From: Thermoleophilaceae bacterium
GTDB taxonomy: Bacteria; Actinomycetota; Thermoleophilia; Solirubrobacterales; Thermoleophilaceae
NCBI GenBank assembly: GCA_013812065.1
Contig: JACCUC010000317.1
Coordinates: forward strand, 1 to 13,355
DNA length: 13,355 nt
Direction: 5' to 3'
The notes under the pieces are model-generated. The model made no database searches, was not told the DNA's origin, and worked only from the letters and a program-made list of their open reading frames with translations. Position numbers and translations under genes: made by a program. Each line of letters opens with the position of its first letter. Positions within the stretch are counted from its first letter, which is position 1. Shown in pieces: positions 1 to 5,770 of this stretch.

Positions 1-65
1 CCGGAGGCTCCGAGCCCGTGGCGACGCTCGTGGTGCGCGGCCGCGGTGGCGGGCGACCGCGCTGA
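1..65 (+). CDS. Possible C-terminal tail of an upstream gene (partial)
   Basis: The third frame is open from the window start and ends at TGA 63-65. It gives about 20 residues, GGSEPVATLVVRGRGGGRPR, with nearly all codons ending in G or C, as in the real genes here. That is consistent with the end of a protein entering from the left. The fragment is too short to assign to a family, and in DNA this GC-rich a 20-codon open stretch can arise by chance, so the call is weak. From here to the amt start at 314 I see no other gene. Confidence 0.3.
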   Translation, partial: GGSEPVATLVVRGRGGGRPR

Positions 66-157
66 TCCGGGCGCGCCGGGCTCCCGCTCGCATCGGACTT
101 GGCGCGCTCCGCGGGCGCCGACTGCGCCGTCGCGAAGCGCGTGTAGGCCCTCGTTTT

Positions 158-173
158 GTTTCGGCCGTGTTTC
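158..173 (+). promoter_or_regulatory. Paired GTTTC half-sites upstream of amt (possible nitrogen-regulator operator)
   Basis: GTTTC occurs at 158-162 and again at 169-173, exactly 11 bp (one helical turn) apart. On the other strand this reads GAAAC-n6-GAAAC. The known actinobacterial GlnR boxes use GTnAC-n6-GAAAC half-sites with the same 11-bp phasing, and amt, glnK and glnA are classic GlnR targets. The element lies about 40-55 bp upstream of the proposed -10 box, a reasonable place for an activator. The first half-site departs from GTnAC, and no glnR gene is in the window, so the assignment is inference. Confidence 0.3.
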
Positions 174-214
174 GCCCCCCGGGCGAACGCCGTCCGGCGA
201 ATCTTCTCCAAGTG

Positions 215-220
215 GATAAT
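215..220 (+). promoter_or_regulatory. Candidate -10 box of the amt-glnK-glnA promoter
   Basis: GATAAT matches the TATAAT consensus at five of six positions and is the most AT-rich hexamer in this otherwise very GC-rich leader. No convincing -35 is present 16-18 bp upstream, which would fit an activator-dependent promoter. Transcription would start near 227, leaving a leader of roughly 85 nt before the amt start. Confidence 0.35.
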
Positions 221-313
221 GACCCCCGGCGGGAGCGCTCCTATGGTTTCGAGCCGACCCGGTTTCCAGCATTCGTCGGGCCGGTCCCGGCGACACAAGG
301 AGGACTTTTCCAG

Positions 314-1810
314 ATGAGACCCAGCCTCACGCGAGCTGTCGTGCTCGCCGCGGTCGCGCTACTGGCGCTTCCGGCGGTCGCGCTCGCCCAGGACGAGCCC
401 TCGCTCACCCAGACGGTGGTCGAGCTCAATACGACGTGGGTGATGGTCGCCGCCATCCTCGTCATGTTCATGCAGGCGGGCTTCGCCTTCCTCGAGATCG
501 GCTTCTCCCGCGCGAAGAACGCCGGCGCCGGGGTCGCCAAGATCCTGACCAACTTCTCGATCGCGGCGATCGCATACTGGGCGGTCGGCTTCGCGCTCGC
601 CTTCGGAGGCTCCGGGCTCATCGCGGGCACCGAGGGCTTCTTCCTCGACGTGAGCACCAACCCGGCGAAGGCGGCATCGCAGATCCCGCTGCTCGAGACC
701 TACACGATCGCCCCGTCGGCGCTGCTCTTCTTCCAGTTCGTCTTCTGCGCGGTCTCGCTGGCGATCGTCTGGGGCACCACGCTCGAGCGCATCAAGTACA
801 GCGCTTACATCATCTACGCGGTCATCTTCGCCGCGGTCATCTACCCGGTGCTCTCGCACTGGATCTTCGGCGGCGGGTGGCTGCAGGTCAACTTCGGCAT
901 GCAGGACTTCGCCGGGTCGACCGTAGTCCACCTGATCGGCGCCACGGGAGCCTTGGCGGCCCTGCTCCTGCTCGGTCCCCGGCGCGGCAAGTTCGGCCCC
1001 GACGGTAAGCCGCGGGCCATTCCGGGCCACTCGATGCCCTTGGTCGGGCTGGGCGTGCTGATCCTCTGGCTCGGCTGGTTCGGGTTCAACCCCGGCTCGA
1101 CCCTCGGAGCCGCCGACGGTCGCTTCGCCGAGGTTGCGCTCGTGACGAACCTGGCGGCGGCGGCCGGCGTGATCGGTGCCGTGGCGACGATCTACGCCCT
1201 CCAGCGGACGATCGACATCGGCATGGCCGGCAACGGCGCGATCGCCGGGCTCGTCGGCATCACCGCGCCGTCTGGCTACGTGGCGTTCTGGGCGGCGCCG
1301 ATCATCGGTCTCGTCGCGGGCGTGATCGTGGTCGTCGGCGTGCTCGCCATCGACAAGAAGCTCGACGACCCCGTGGGAGCGCTCTCCGCGCACGGCCTGG
1401 CAGGCATCTGGGGCACCCTCTCCTGCGGCCTGTTCACGTCCCCGCGGCTCGCCGAGCTGAATGCCGTCGGCGATCCCGGCCTGTTCTACTCGGGGAGCTT
1501 CGGCCAGCTCGGCGCCCAGGCGCTCGGCGTCGCCGTGGCCTTCCTCGTCGTGTTCACCGTCTCCTTCGCCGTCTTCTACGTGATCAAGAAGACGATCGGC
1601 TTGCGGGTCACCGCCGAGCAGGAGGACGCGGGCCTCGACATCGTCGAGCACGGGATGTACGGCTACCCCGAGCAGTTCATTCCCCTGCCCGAGATGGGTG
1701 CCGCGTCGTCCGGTCCGCTCGCCCGTCCCTCGCTCGGCGAGACGGGGTCGCCGGTGACCGCCGCGGCCGCGGGCAGTCCCACCTCGCGACCGGAGGAGGT
1801 GACGGCATGA
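314..1810 (+). CDS. amt: Ammonium transporter of the Amt/MEP/Rh family
   Basis: This is a channel for ammonium uptake across the cytoplasmic membrane, about 498 residues. The start at 314 is chosen over the in-frame ATG at 167 because a strong Shine-Dalgarno AAGGAGGA (297-304) sits 9 nt before it, and because it yields a clean signal peptide (residues 1 to about 26, ending ALA-Q). About eleven membrane segments follow. Family hallmarks visible: the two pore histidines, H206 (STVVHLIGATGA) and H360 (SAHGLAGIWGTL), the GGGW segment near 187-189, GFNPGSTLG (257-265), and the cytosolic C-terminal region LDIVEHGMYGYPE (441-453) through which PII proteins act. A Pro/Ala/Ser-rich tail of about 40 residues extends past the conserved end. 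Its stop overlaps the glnK start as ATGA, so the two genes are translationally coupled. Regulation by nitrogen status through GlnK is expected from the family. Confidence 0.96.
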   Translation: MRPSLTRAVVLAAVALLALPAVALAQDEPSLTQTVVELNTTWVMVAAILVMFMQAGFAFLEIGFSRAKNAGAGVAKILTNFSIAAIAYWAVGFALAFGGSGLIAGTEGFFLDVSTNPAKAASQIPLLETYTIAPSALLFFQFVFCAVSLAIVWGTTLERIKYSAYIIYAVIFAAVIYPVLSHWIFGGGWLQVNFGMQDFAGSTVVHLIGATGALAALLLLGPRRGKFGPDGKPRAIPGHSMPLVGLGVLILWLGWFGFNPGSTLGAADGRFAEVALVTNLAAAAGVIGAVATIYALQRTIDIGMAGNGAIAGLVGITAPSGYVAFWAAPIIGLVAGVIVVVGVLAIDKKLDDPVGALSAHGLAGIWGTLSCGLFTSPRLAELNAVGDPGLFYSGSFGQLGAQALGVAVAFLVVFTVSFAVFYVIKKTIGLRVTAEQEDAGLDIVEHGMYGYPEQFIPLPEMGAASSGPLARPSLGETGSPVTAAAAGSPTSRPEEVTA

Positions 1811-2175
1811 AGATGATCGTCGCCTACATCCGCCCGGAGGCCTTCGAGCCGATCCGCGAGGATCTGCTCGCGGCGGGCTTCCCGAGCCTCACGATCGACG
1901 AGGTCAAGGGGTCGGGTCGCCAGCGTGGACTCACCGAGCGTTACCGGGGCTCGCAGCTCACGATCAACCTCCGGCCCAAGCTCAAGCTCGAATGCGTGGT
2001 AGAAAGCGACCAGGTCTCGCTCGTCACCGAGACGATCCTGCGTCACGCCCGGACCGGAGAGGTCGGCGACGGGAAGATCTTCGTTCTTCCCGTCGAGCAG
2101 GCGATTCGTGTCCGCACCGGCGAGTCGGGCCAGGAGGTCCTGCAAGCCCACGAGAGTGAAGAGGTACCAGCCTGA
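1807..2175 (+). CDS. glnK: PII nitrogen regulatory protein (GlnB/GlnK family)
   Basis: This is a trimeric signal protein that binds ATP/ADP and 2-oxoglutarate and normally blocks the Amt pore when nitrogen is plentiful. The length of 122 residues is usual. Visible motifs: EVKGSGRQRG (32-41), the T-loop start ERYRGSQL (44-51), the B-loop TGEVGDGKIF (83-92), and the C-loop IRVRTGE (100-106) with R101 and R103. All the nucleotide-contacting signature residues are present, including K90. The oddity is residue 51: the tyrosine that is uridylylated in enterics or adenylylated in other actinobacteria is Leu here, although Y46 is kept. Covalent control by GlnD is therefore unlikely. It overlaps amt by 4 bp upstream and glnA by 1 bp downstream (TGATG). 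Placement directly after amt favours the name glnK over glnB. Confidence 0.95.
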   Translation: MKMIVAYIRPEAFEPIREDLLAAGFPSLTIDEVKGSGRQRGLTERYRGSQLTINLRPKLKLECVVESDQVSLVTETILRHARTGEVGDGKIFVLPVEQAIRVRTGESGQEVLQAHESEEVPA

Positions 2176-3524
2176 TGGCAACCATTGAGGAAACGGAGCG
2201 CCGCGGGGACCCGGATGAGGTCCTGCGGCGAGTCCGAGACGAGAACATTCCTTTCGTCCGCTTCTGGTTCACGGACGTACTCGGGGTCCTCAAGTCCTTC
2301 GCAATTCCCTCGGAGGAGCTCGAGGGGGTGTTCCAGAAGGGCAAGGGCTTCGACGGCTCGTCGATCGACGGCTTCAACGAGATCCACGAGTCGGACATGA
2401 ACGCGATGCCCGACCCCTCGACGTTCAAGGTGCTGCCGTGGCGCAGGGAGCACGCGGTCGGCAGGATGTACTGCGACATCCTCAATCCCGACGGCTCGCC
2501 CTACGACGGCGATCCGCGGTTCGTGATGCGTCGCGCCCTCGGCCGCATGGAGGAGATGGGCTTCGACACGTTCAACCTCGGGCCCGAGTGCGAGTTCTTC
2601 CTGTTCAAGGACGACAAGGGCACCGAGGTCCTCGACAAGGGCGGCTACTTCGACCTCACGACGCTCGACGTGGCCTCCGACTTCCGGCGCGACGTGTTCT
2701 TCGCGCTCAAGGAGCTCGGAATCCACGTCGAGTACCAGCACCACGAGGTCGGCCCCTCCCAGCACGAGATCGACATGCGCTACGCCGACGGCCTGACCAT
2801 GTGCGATCACGTCATGACCTACAAGACGGCGGTCAAGGAGGTGGCGATGGAGCACGGCTACTACGCCACCTTCATGCCCAAGCCCCTGTTCGGCGAGAAC
2901 GGCTCCGGGATGCACACCCACATGTCGCTGTTCCAGAGCGGCCAGAACGCCTTCTTCGACGGCGACGACCAGTGGTTCCTCTCCGACGTGGCCAAGCAGT
3001 TCATCGCCGGGCTGCTCATGCACGCGCGGGAGATCTCGGCGCTGTTCGCTCCGCTCGTGAACTCGTACAAGCGGCTCGTGCCGGACTACGAGGCGCCGGT
3101 CTACCTAGCGTGGTCGCAGCGCAACCGCTCGGCCCTCGTGCGAGTGCCGACGTACGAGCCCGGCGAGGAGAAGGCCACGCGCGCGGAGCTGCGCTGCCCC
3201 GATCCCTCGTGCAACCCCTACCTCGCCTTTGGGGCGATGCTGCACGCCGGGCTCGAGGGCATCGAGCGGGGCTACGAGCTGCCGGCGCCGATGGAGCGCA
3301 ACCTCTACCACATGTCGGAGGCTGAGCGCGAGGAGAACATCATCGGCAACCTGCCGCAGTCGCTCGGCGAGGCGATCGAGGAGATGGAGAACTCCGCGCT
3401 CGTCCGCAGGGCGCTCGGAGAACACGTCTTCGAGAACTACATCGCCCTGAAGAAGGAGGAGTGGGAGGACTACCGGGTCCAGGTCACGCCCTGGGAGTTC
3501 GAGCGCTACCTGGCGGTCACCTGA
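2175..3524 (+). CDS. glnA: Glutamine synthetase, class I-alpha type
   Basis: It makes glutamine from glutamate, ammonia and ATP in the cytosol, forming a dodecamer in this class. It is 449 residues, the short GSI-alpha size. Motifs in order: FDGSSIDGF (59-67), metal-ligand segment GPECEFFLF (136-144) with E138 and E140, HHEVGPSQHEID (189-200) with E191 and E198, the ATP loop KPLFGENGSGMHTH (236-249), NSYKRLVP (296-303), NRSALVRVP (317-325) and RCPDPSCNPYLAF (340-352). The region where GSI-beta enzymes carry the adenylylated tyrosine reads RNLYHMSEAERE (375-386), like the non-adenylylated enzymes of Bacillus type. The position matching the Bacillus feedback-inhibition arginine (R62) appears to be Glu69. 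The start ATG overlaps the glnK stop (TGATG), making it the third gene of a coupled ammonium-assimilation operon. Confidence 0.96.
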   Translation: MATIEETERRGDPDEVLRRVRDENIPFVRFWFTDVLGVLKSFAIPSEELEGVFQKGKGFDGSSIDGFNEIHESDMNAMPDPSTFKVLPWRREHAVGRMYCDILNPDGSPYDGDPRFVMRRALGRMEEMGFDTFNLGPECEFFLFKDDKGTEVLDKGGYFDLTTLDVASDFRRDVFFALKELGIHVEYQHHEVGPSQHEIDMRYADGLTMCDHVMTYKTAVKEVAMEHGYYATFMPKPLFGENGSGMHTHMSLFQSGQNAFFDGDDQWFLSDVAKQFIAGLLMHAREISALFAPLVNSYKRLVPDYEAPVYLAWSQRNRSALVRVPTYEPGEEKATRAELRCPDPSCNPYLAFGAMLHAGLEGIERGYELPAPMERNLYHMSEAEREENIIGNLPQSLGEAIEEMENSALVRRALGEHVFENYIALKKEEWEDYRVQVTPWEFERYLAVT

Positions 3525-3540
3525 CCGAAGCTCCGCAAGA

Positions 3541-3558
3541 GCCCGCGTACGCGCGGGC
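3541..3558 (+). terminator. Hairpin just downstream of glnA
   Basis: GCCCGCG (3541-3547) pairs perfectly with CGCGGGC (3552-3558) around a TACG tetraloop, beginning 16 nt after the glnA stop. There is no T-run after it, which is common for terminators in high-GC actinobacteria. It could end the amt operon or protect its 3' end. Confidence 0.5.
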
Positions 3559-3561
3559 GCA

Positions 3562-3596
3562 GCGGCCGGCGGCCTCCCGAGAAGGGCGCCGGCCGC
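3562..3596 (+). terminator. Second, stronger hairpin after glnA
   Basis: A 10-bp perfect stem, GCGGCCGGCG (3562-3571) with CGCCGGCCGC (3587-3596), encloses a 15-nt loop that can itself pair CCC with GGG. With the hairpin at 3541-3558 it forms a tandem structure between glnA and the small Cys protein. It lacks a T-run. It could terminate transcription or lie in the 5' region of the small gene. Confidence 0.45.
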
Positions 3597-3604
3597 CCGG
3601 CGGC

Positions 3605-3760
3605 CTGTGCGACTCGTGCCGCCACCAGCGGCTCGTGGGCACGACCCGCGGCTCCGAGTTCTCGTTGTGTGAGCGCTCGCGCTCGGAGCCCGAGTTCCCG
3701 CGCTATCCCCGGGTGCCGGTGCGGTCGTGCTCGGGCTATGAGCCGGCGCACGGCGACTGA
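3605..3760 (+). CDS. Small Cys-containing protein, start uncertain
   Basis: This is a short protein of about 51 residues with a CDSC pair near the N-terminus, the central run RGSEFSLCERSR, then PEFPRYPRVPV and a final SCSGYEP. The four cysteines (CxxC plus two single Cys) suggest a small zinc or metal site. I recognise this layout as a recurring short conserved hypothetical in Thermoleophilia-type genomes, but know no function. The frame is clearly coding by its motif pattern and ends at TGA 3758-3760. No good start is visible: CTG 3605 immediately precedes the conserved part, CTG 3521 overlaps the glnA stop, and GTG 3461 lies inside glnA abutting an AGGAGGA. It faces the IHF-like gene tail to tail. 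Confidence 0.55.
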   Translation: MCDSCRHQRLVGTTRGSEFSLCERSRSEPEFPRYPRVPVRSCSGYEPAHGD

Positions 3761-3858
3761 CGCCGATTCGCTCCCGCGGCGCCGGTCCCTACGTCGAGTG
3801 GCGGCTCGATCCGCTCGGGAGCTCGGCTCCGGCGCGGAGCGCCGCCGACCTGCCGGCG

Positions 3859-4257
3859 TCAGACCGGGCTCAGCTCGCGGCGCCGCGGGCGTCCAGCCGG
3901 CTCTCCGTCGCCCGCCGCGGCTGTCCCTGATGCCCCGACGGCGCCGGCCTCGAGCACGGCGGCCAGGACCTCTCGCTGGCGGTCGGTGAGCGTGCCGAGC
4001 TGCTTGTTCTCGCTCAACCCGACCGAAACGAGCAGACGCCGGCAGCGCGCGCCGCCCCAGCGGCGCTGGCTGCGCAGGAGATCGCCGATCTCCATGCTCG
4101 CAGCCTCCCAGGGACAGTCGAGGACCACGGTGCTCGCGCTCACCGTCCCGGCCGCGATCCGGCGCTTGAGCTCAGCGCGGGCGAGGCGGACGCGGTTGGC
4201 CTGCCTCAGCGCTTGCAGCTGCTGGGTCTGGTCGTCGGCGATGGCGGTGCTGAGCAT
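3859..4257 (-). CDS. Actinobacterial integration host factor-like DNA-binding protein (mIHF family)
   Basis: It is 132 residues from the ATG at 4257, which follows a GAAGGAAA ribosome site (4262-4269); the longer in-frame ATG at 4311 has no such support. The layout matches the mIHF family of nucleoid proteins: an N-terminal basic helix (RQANRVRLARAELKRRIAAG, 18-37), a linker, then SMEIGDLLRSQRRWGGARCR (54-73) and LLVSVGLSENKQLGTLTDRQ (75-94), which correspond to the helix-two-turn-helix-like core that binds DNA. About 30 residues of Gly/Ala/Arg-rich tail follow and look disordered. Compared with classical mIHF, the 'P-G-V-G-K' turn is replaced by RRWGGARCRR, so this is a divergent member. A role in chromosome architecture is inference from the family. 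It has its own promoter upstream. Confidence 0.7.
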   Translation of the reverse strand: MLSTAIADDQTQQLQALRQANRVRLARAELKRRIAAGTVSASTVVLDCPWEAASMEIGDLLRSQRRWGGARCRRLLVSVGLSENKQLGTLTDRQREVLAAVLEAGAVGASGTAAAGDGEPAGRPRRRELSPV

Positions 4258-4392
4258 CTGGTTTCCTTCTTCCGGGACGTGTGTTCGGACGTGAGTGACC
4301 GAGCCGTTCACGGAAGCCTCTCCGGCCGGCCCTTTTCCCCCAGGCCGGGTCGCCCGCTGTCGCGAGCGCGCGGCCGCTGATCGCAGTCGGGC

Positions 4393-4421
4393 ACGTTATG
4401 ACCGGCGGTCCCGCCCGTCAA
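4393..4421 (-). promoter_or_regulatory. Promoter of the IHF-like gene
   Basis: On the minus strand TTGACG (4416-4421) is followed after exactly 17 bp by TAACGT (4393-4398), a good -35 and an actinobacterial TAnnnT -10. Transcription would begin near 4386, giving a leader of roughly 130 nt. The spacer contains an inverted repeat, GACC-n3-GGTC (4400-4410), ideally placed for a repressor, though the binder is unknown. Confidence 0.6.
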
Positions 4422-4422
4422 C

Positions 4423-4437
4423 ACCGCCTCCGGCGGT
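4423..4437 (-). terminator. Hairpin downstream of the SPT-like gene
   Basis: ACCGCC (4423-4428) and GGCGGT (4432-4437) form a 6-bp perfect stem with a 3-nt loop, about 50 bp after the stop of the minus-strand synthase gene and directly before the -35 of the next gene. Its position suits an intrinsic terminator without a clear T-run. Confidence 0.4.
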
Positions 4438-4484
4438 CTGCCCGCTCGGAGCGGCGATTTCCGAACGATCGCGTCCCGGGCTCG

Positions 4485-5732
4485 TCAGGACCCCGAACCG
4501 CTGTCCTCGCGCGCCTGCTCGAACACCGCGAGCGCTCGGTCGAGATGCTCCGGCTCGTGGGTCGCCATGACGCTCGTGCGCAGCAGCGCGCCGCCTCTGG
4601 GCACCGCTGGATAGAGGGCTACGTTCGTGTAGACGCCGGCGTCGTAGAGCGCCTTCCAGAGCAGGACGGCTTGCCAGTCGTCTCCCACCACCACCGGGAC
4701 GATGGGGGTGAGAAGCGGCTCTCCGTCGGGCCCGGGGGTGGGCTCGACGACGTCGAAGCCGAGCTCCGAGAGCCCACGGTGCAGGTAGCGCGCGTTGTCG
4801 AGCAGGCGGGCTCGGAGCTCTCCTCCCTCGTCCGAGCGGCAGATGCGCAGCGCCTCGAGCGCCGCCCCGATCGCGGCCGGCACGGCCGCCGCGGTGAACA
4901 GGAAGGCGCGTGCCTGGACCCTCAGGAAGTCGATTACGTCCGCGGGGCCGGCGATGAAGCCGCCACAGCTCGCGATCGACTTCGAGAAGGTGCCCATGCG
5001 CAGGTCGACCTCGTCCTCGACTCCGAAGGCCTCGCACGCGCCCGCGCCCCGCTCCCCGAGCACGCCGACGCCGTGCGCCTCGTCGACCATCAGCCGCGCC
5101 CCCTGGGCGCGGCAGAGCTCTGCCACCCGGGCGACGTCGCACACGTCTCCCTCCATAGAGAAGACGCCGTCGACCACACACAGGACGCCGCCGCCGTCCC
5201 CGGAGGCCCGCTCGAGCATGGTCTCGAGCTTGTCGAGGCGGTTGTGACGGAAGGGCCGGACCCGGGCCCGTGACATGGCGACCCCGTCGAGGATCGAGGC
5301 GTGGTCGCCCGAGTCGCAGATCACGGTGTCGCCGGGCTCGAGCAGCGTGCTCAGGCAGCCGACGTTGGCCTGGTAGCCGGTGGTGAACACGAGCGCGTCG
5401 TCGGTGCCCATCCACTCGGCGATCTCGCGCTCGAGCTCTGAGTGCAGCGGCACGGTGCCGTTCAGGAGGCGCGAGCCGGTGAGGGCGGTGCCGTAGTGCT
5501 CGAGGGCGTCGGCGGCGGCGCGCTTGACGCGCGGATCGCGGGTCAGGCCGAGGTAGTTGTTCGAGCCGAGCATGATCCGCTCGCGTCCCTCCATCGCGAC
5601 CACCGGCCCGGCCTCGCCCTCGAGCAGACGGAAGTACGGGAGCAGATCGTGCTCGCGGGCGGCGGCGAGCTGATCGAGGCGCTCGTGGCCGCGCGCCTTG
5701 GCGAAGAGGTCGGTGGCGGCGGGGGTGGTCAT
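4485..5732 (-). CDS. PLP-dependent alpha-oxoamine synthase, serine palmitoyltransferase-like
   Basis: It is 415 residues, fold type I aminotransferase, and should condense an amino acid with an acyl thioester with loss of CO2. Motifs: LGSNNYLGLT (55-64), TGSRLLNGT (85-93), VFTTGYQAN (115-123), GDHASI (142-147) with the PLP-stacking H144, FSMEGDV (191-197), VDEAHGVGVLG (216-226), and the Schiff-base lysine K251 in MGTFSKS (246-252). The N-terminal LLPYFRLLE, the FRHN segment (161-164) and the C-terminal LLRTSVMATHE (383-393) with R385 look more like bacterial serine palmitoyltransferases than BioF or Kbl. Its length also exceeds typical BioF. One caution: the residue equivalent to Arg378 of the Sphingomonas enzyme is Leu373. 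Alternatives are 2-amino-3-ketobutyrate CoA ligase or BioF, and no bio or tdh gene is nearby. It is transcribed divergently from a GNAT-like acyltransferase 38 bp away. No clear Shine-Dalgarno precedes the ATG. Confidence 0.75.
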   Translation of the reverse strand: MTTPAATDLFAKARGHERLDQLAAAREHDLLPYFRLLEGEAGPVVAMEGRERIMLGSNNYLGLTRDPRVKRAAADALEHYGTALTGSRLLNGTVPLHSELEREIAEWMGTDDALVFTTGYQANVGCLSTLLEPGDTVICDSGDHASILDGVAMSRARVRPFRHNRLDKLETMLERASGDGGGVLCVVDGVFSMEGDVCDVARVAELCRAQGARLMVDEAHGVGVLGERGAGACEAFGVEDEVDLRMGTFSKSIASCGGFIAGPADVIDFLRVQARAFLFTAAAVPAAIGAALEALRICRSDEGGELRARLLDNARYLHRGLSELGFDVVEPTPGPDGEPLLTPIVPVVVGDDWQAVLLWKALYDAGVYTNVALYPAVPRGGALLRTSVMATHEPEHLDRALAVFEQAREDSGSGS

Positions 5733-5770
5733 CGCGGGGAGCCGGCGCGCTTGGGGTAGGGTGGCGCGCC

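Noticed and set aside
359..1651. Long minus-strand open frame of 430 residues opposite amt
   Set aside because: It is composed almost wholly of Arg, Asp, Glu, Gly and His, as expected opposite a GC3-biased gene, and the plus-strand frame has clear Amt motifs.
2043..3023. Minus-strand open frame of 326 residues opposite glnK and glnA
   Set aside because: Low-complexity Val/Glu/His-rich composition and it lies opposite unmistakable PII and glutamine synthetase motifs.
4485..5732. Calling the synthase bioF
   Set aside because: No biotin genes nearby, greater length, and the N- and C-terminal blocks resemble serine palmitoyltransferase more. It remains an alternative.
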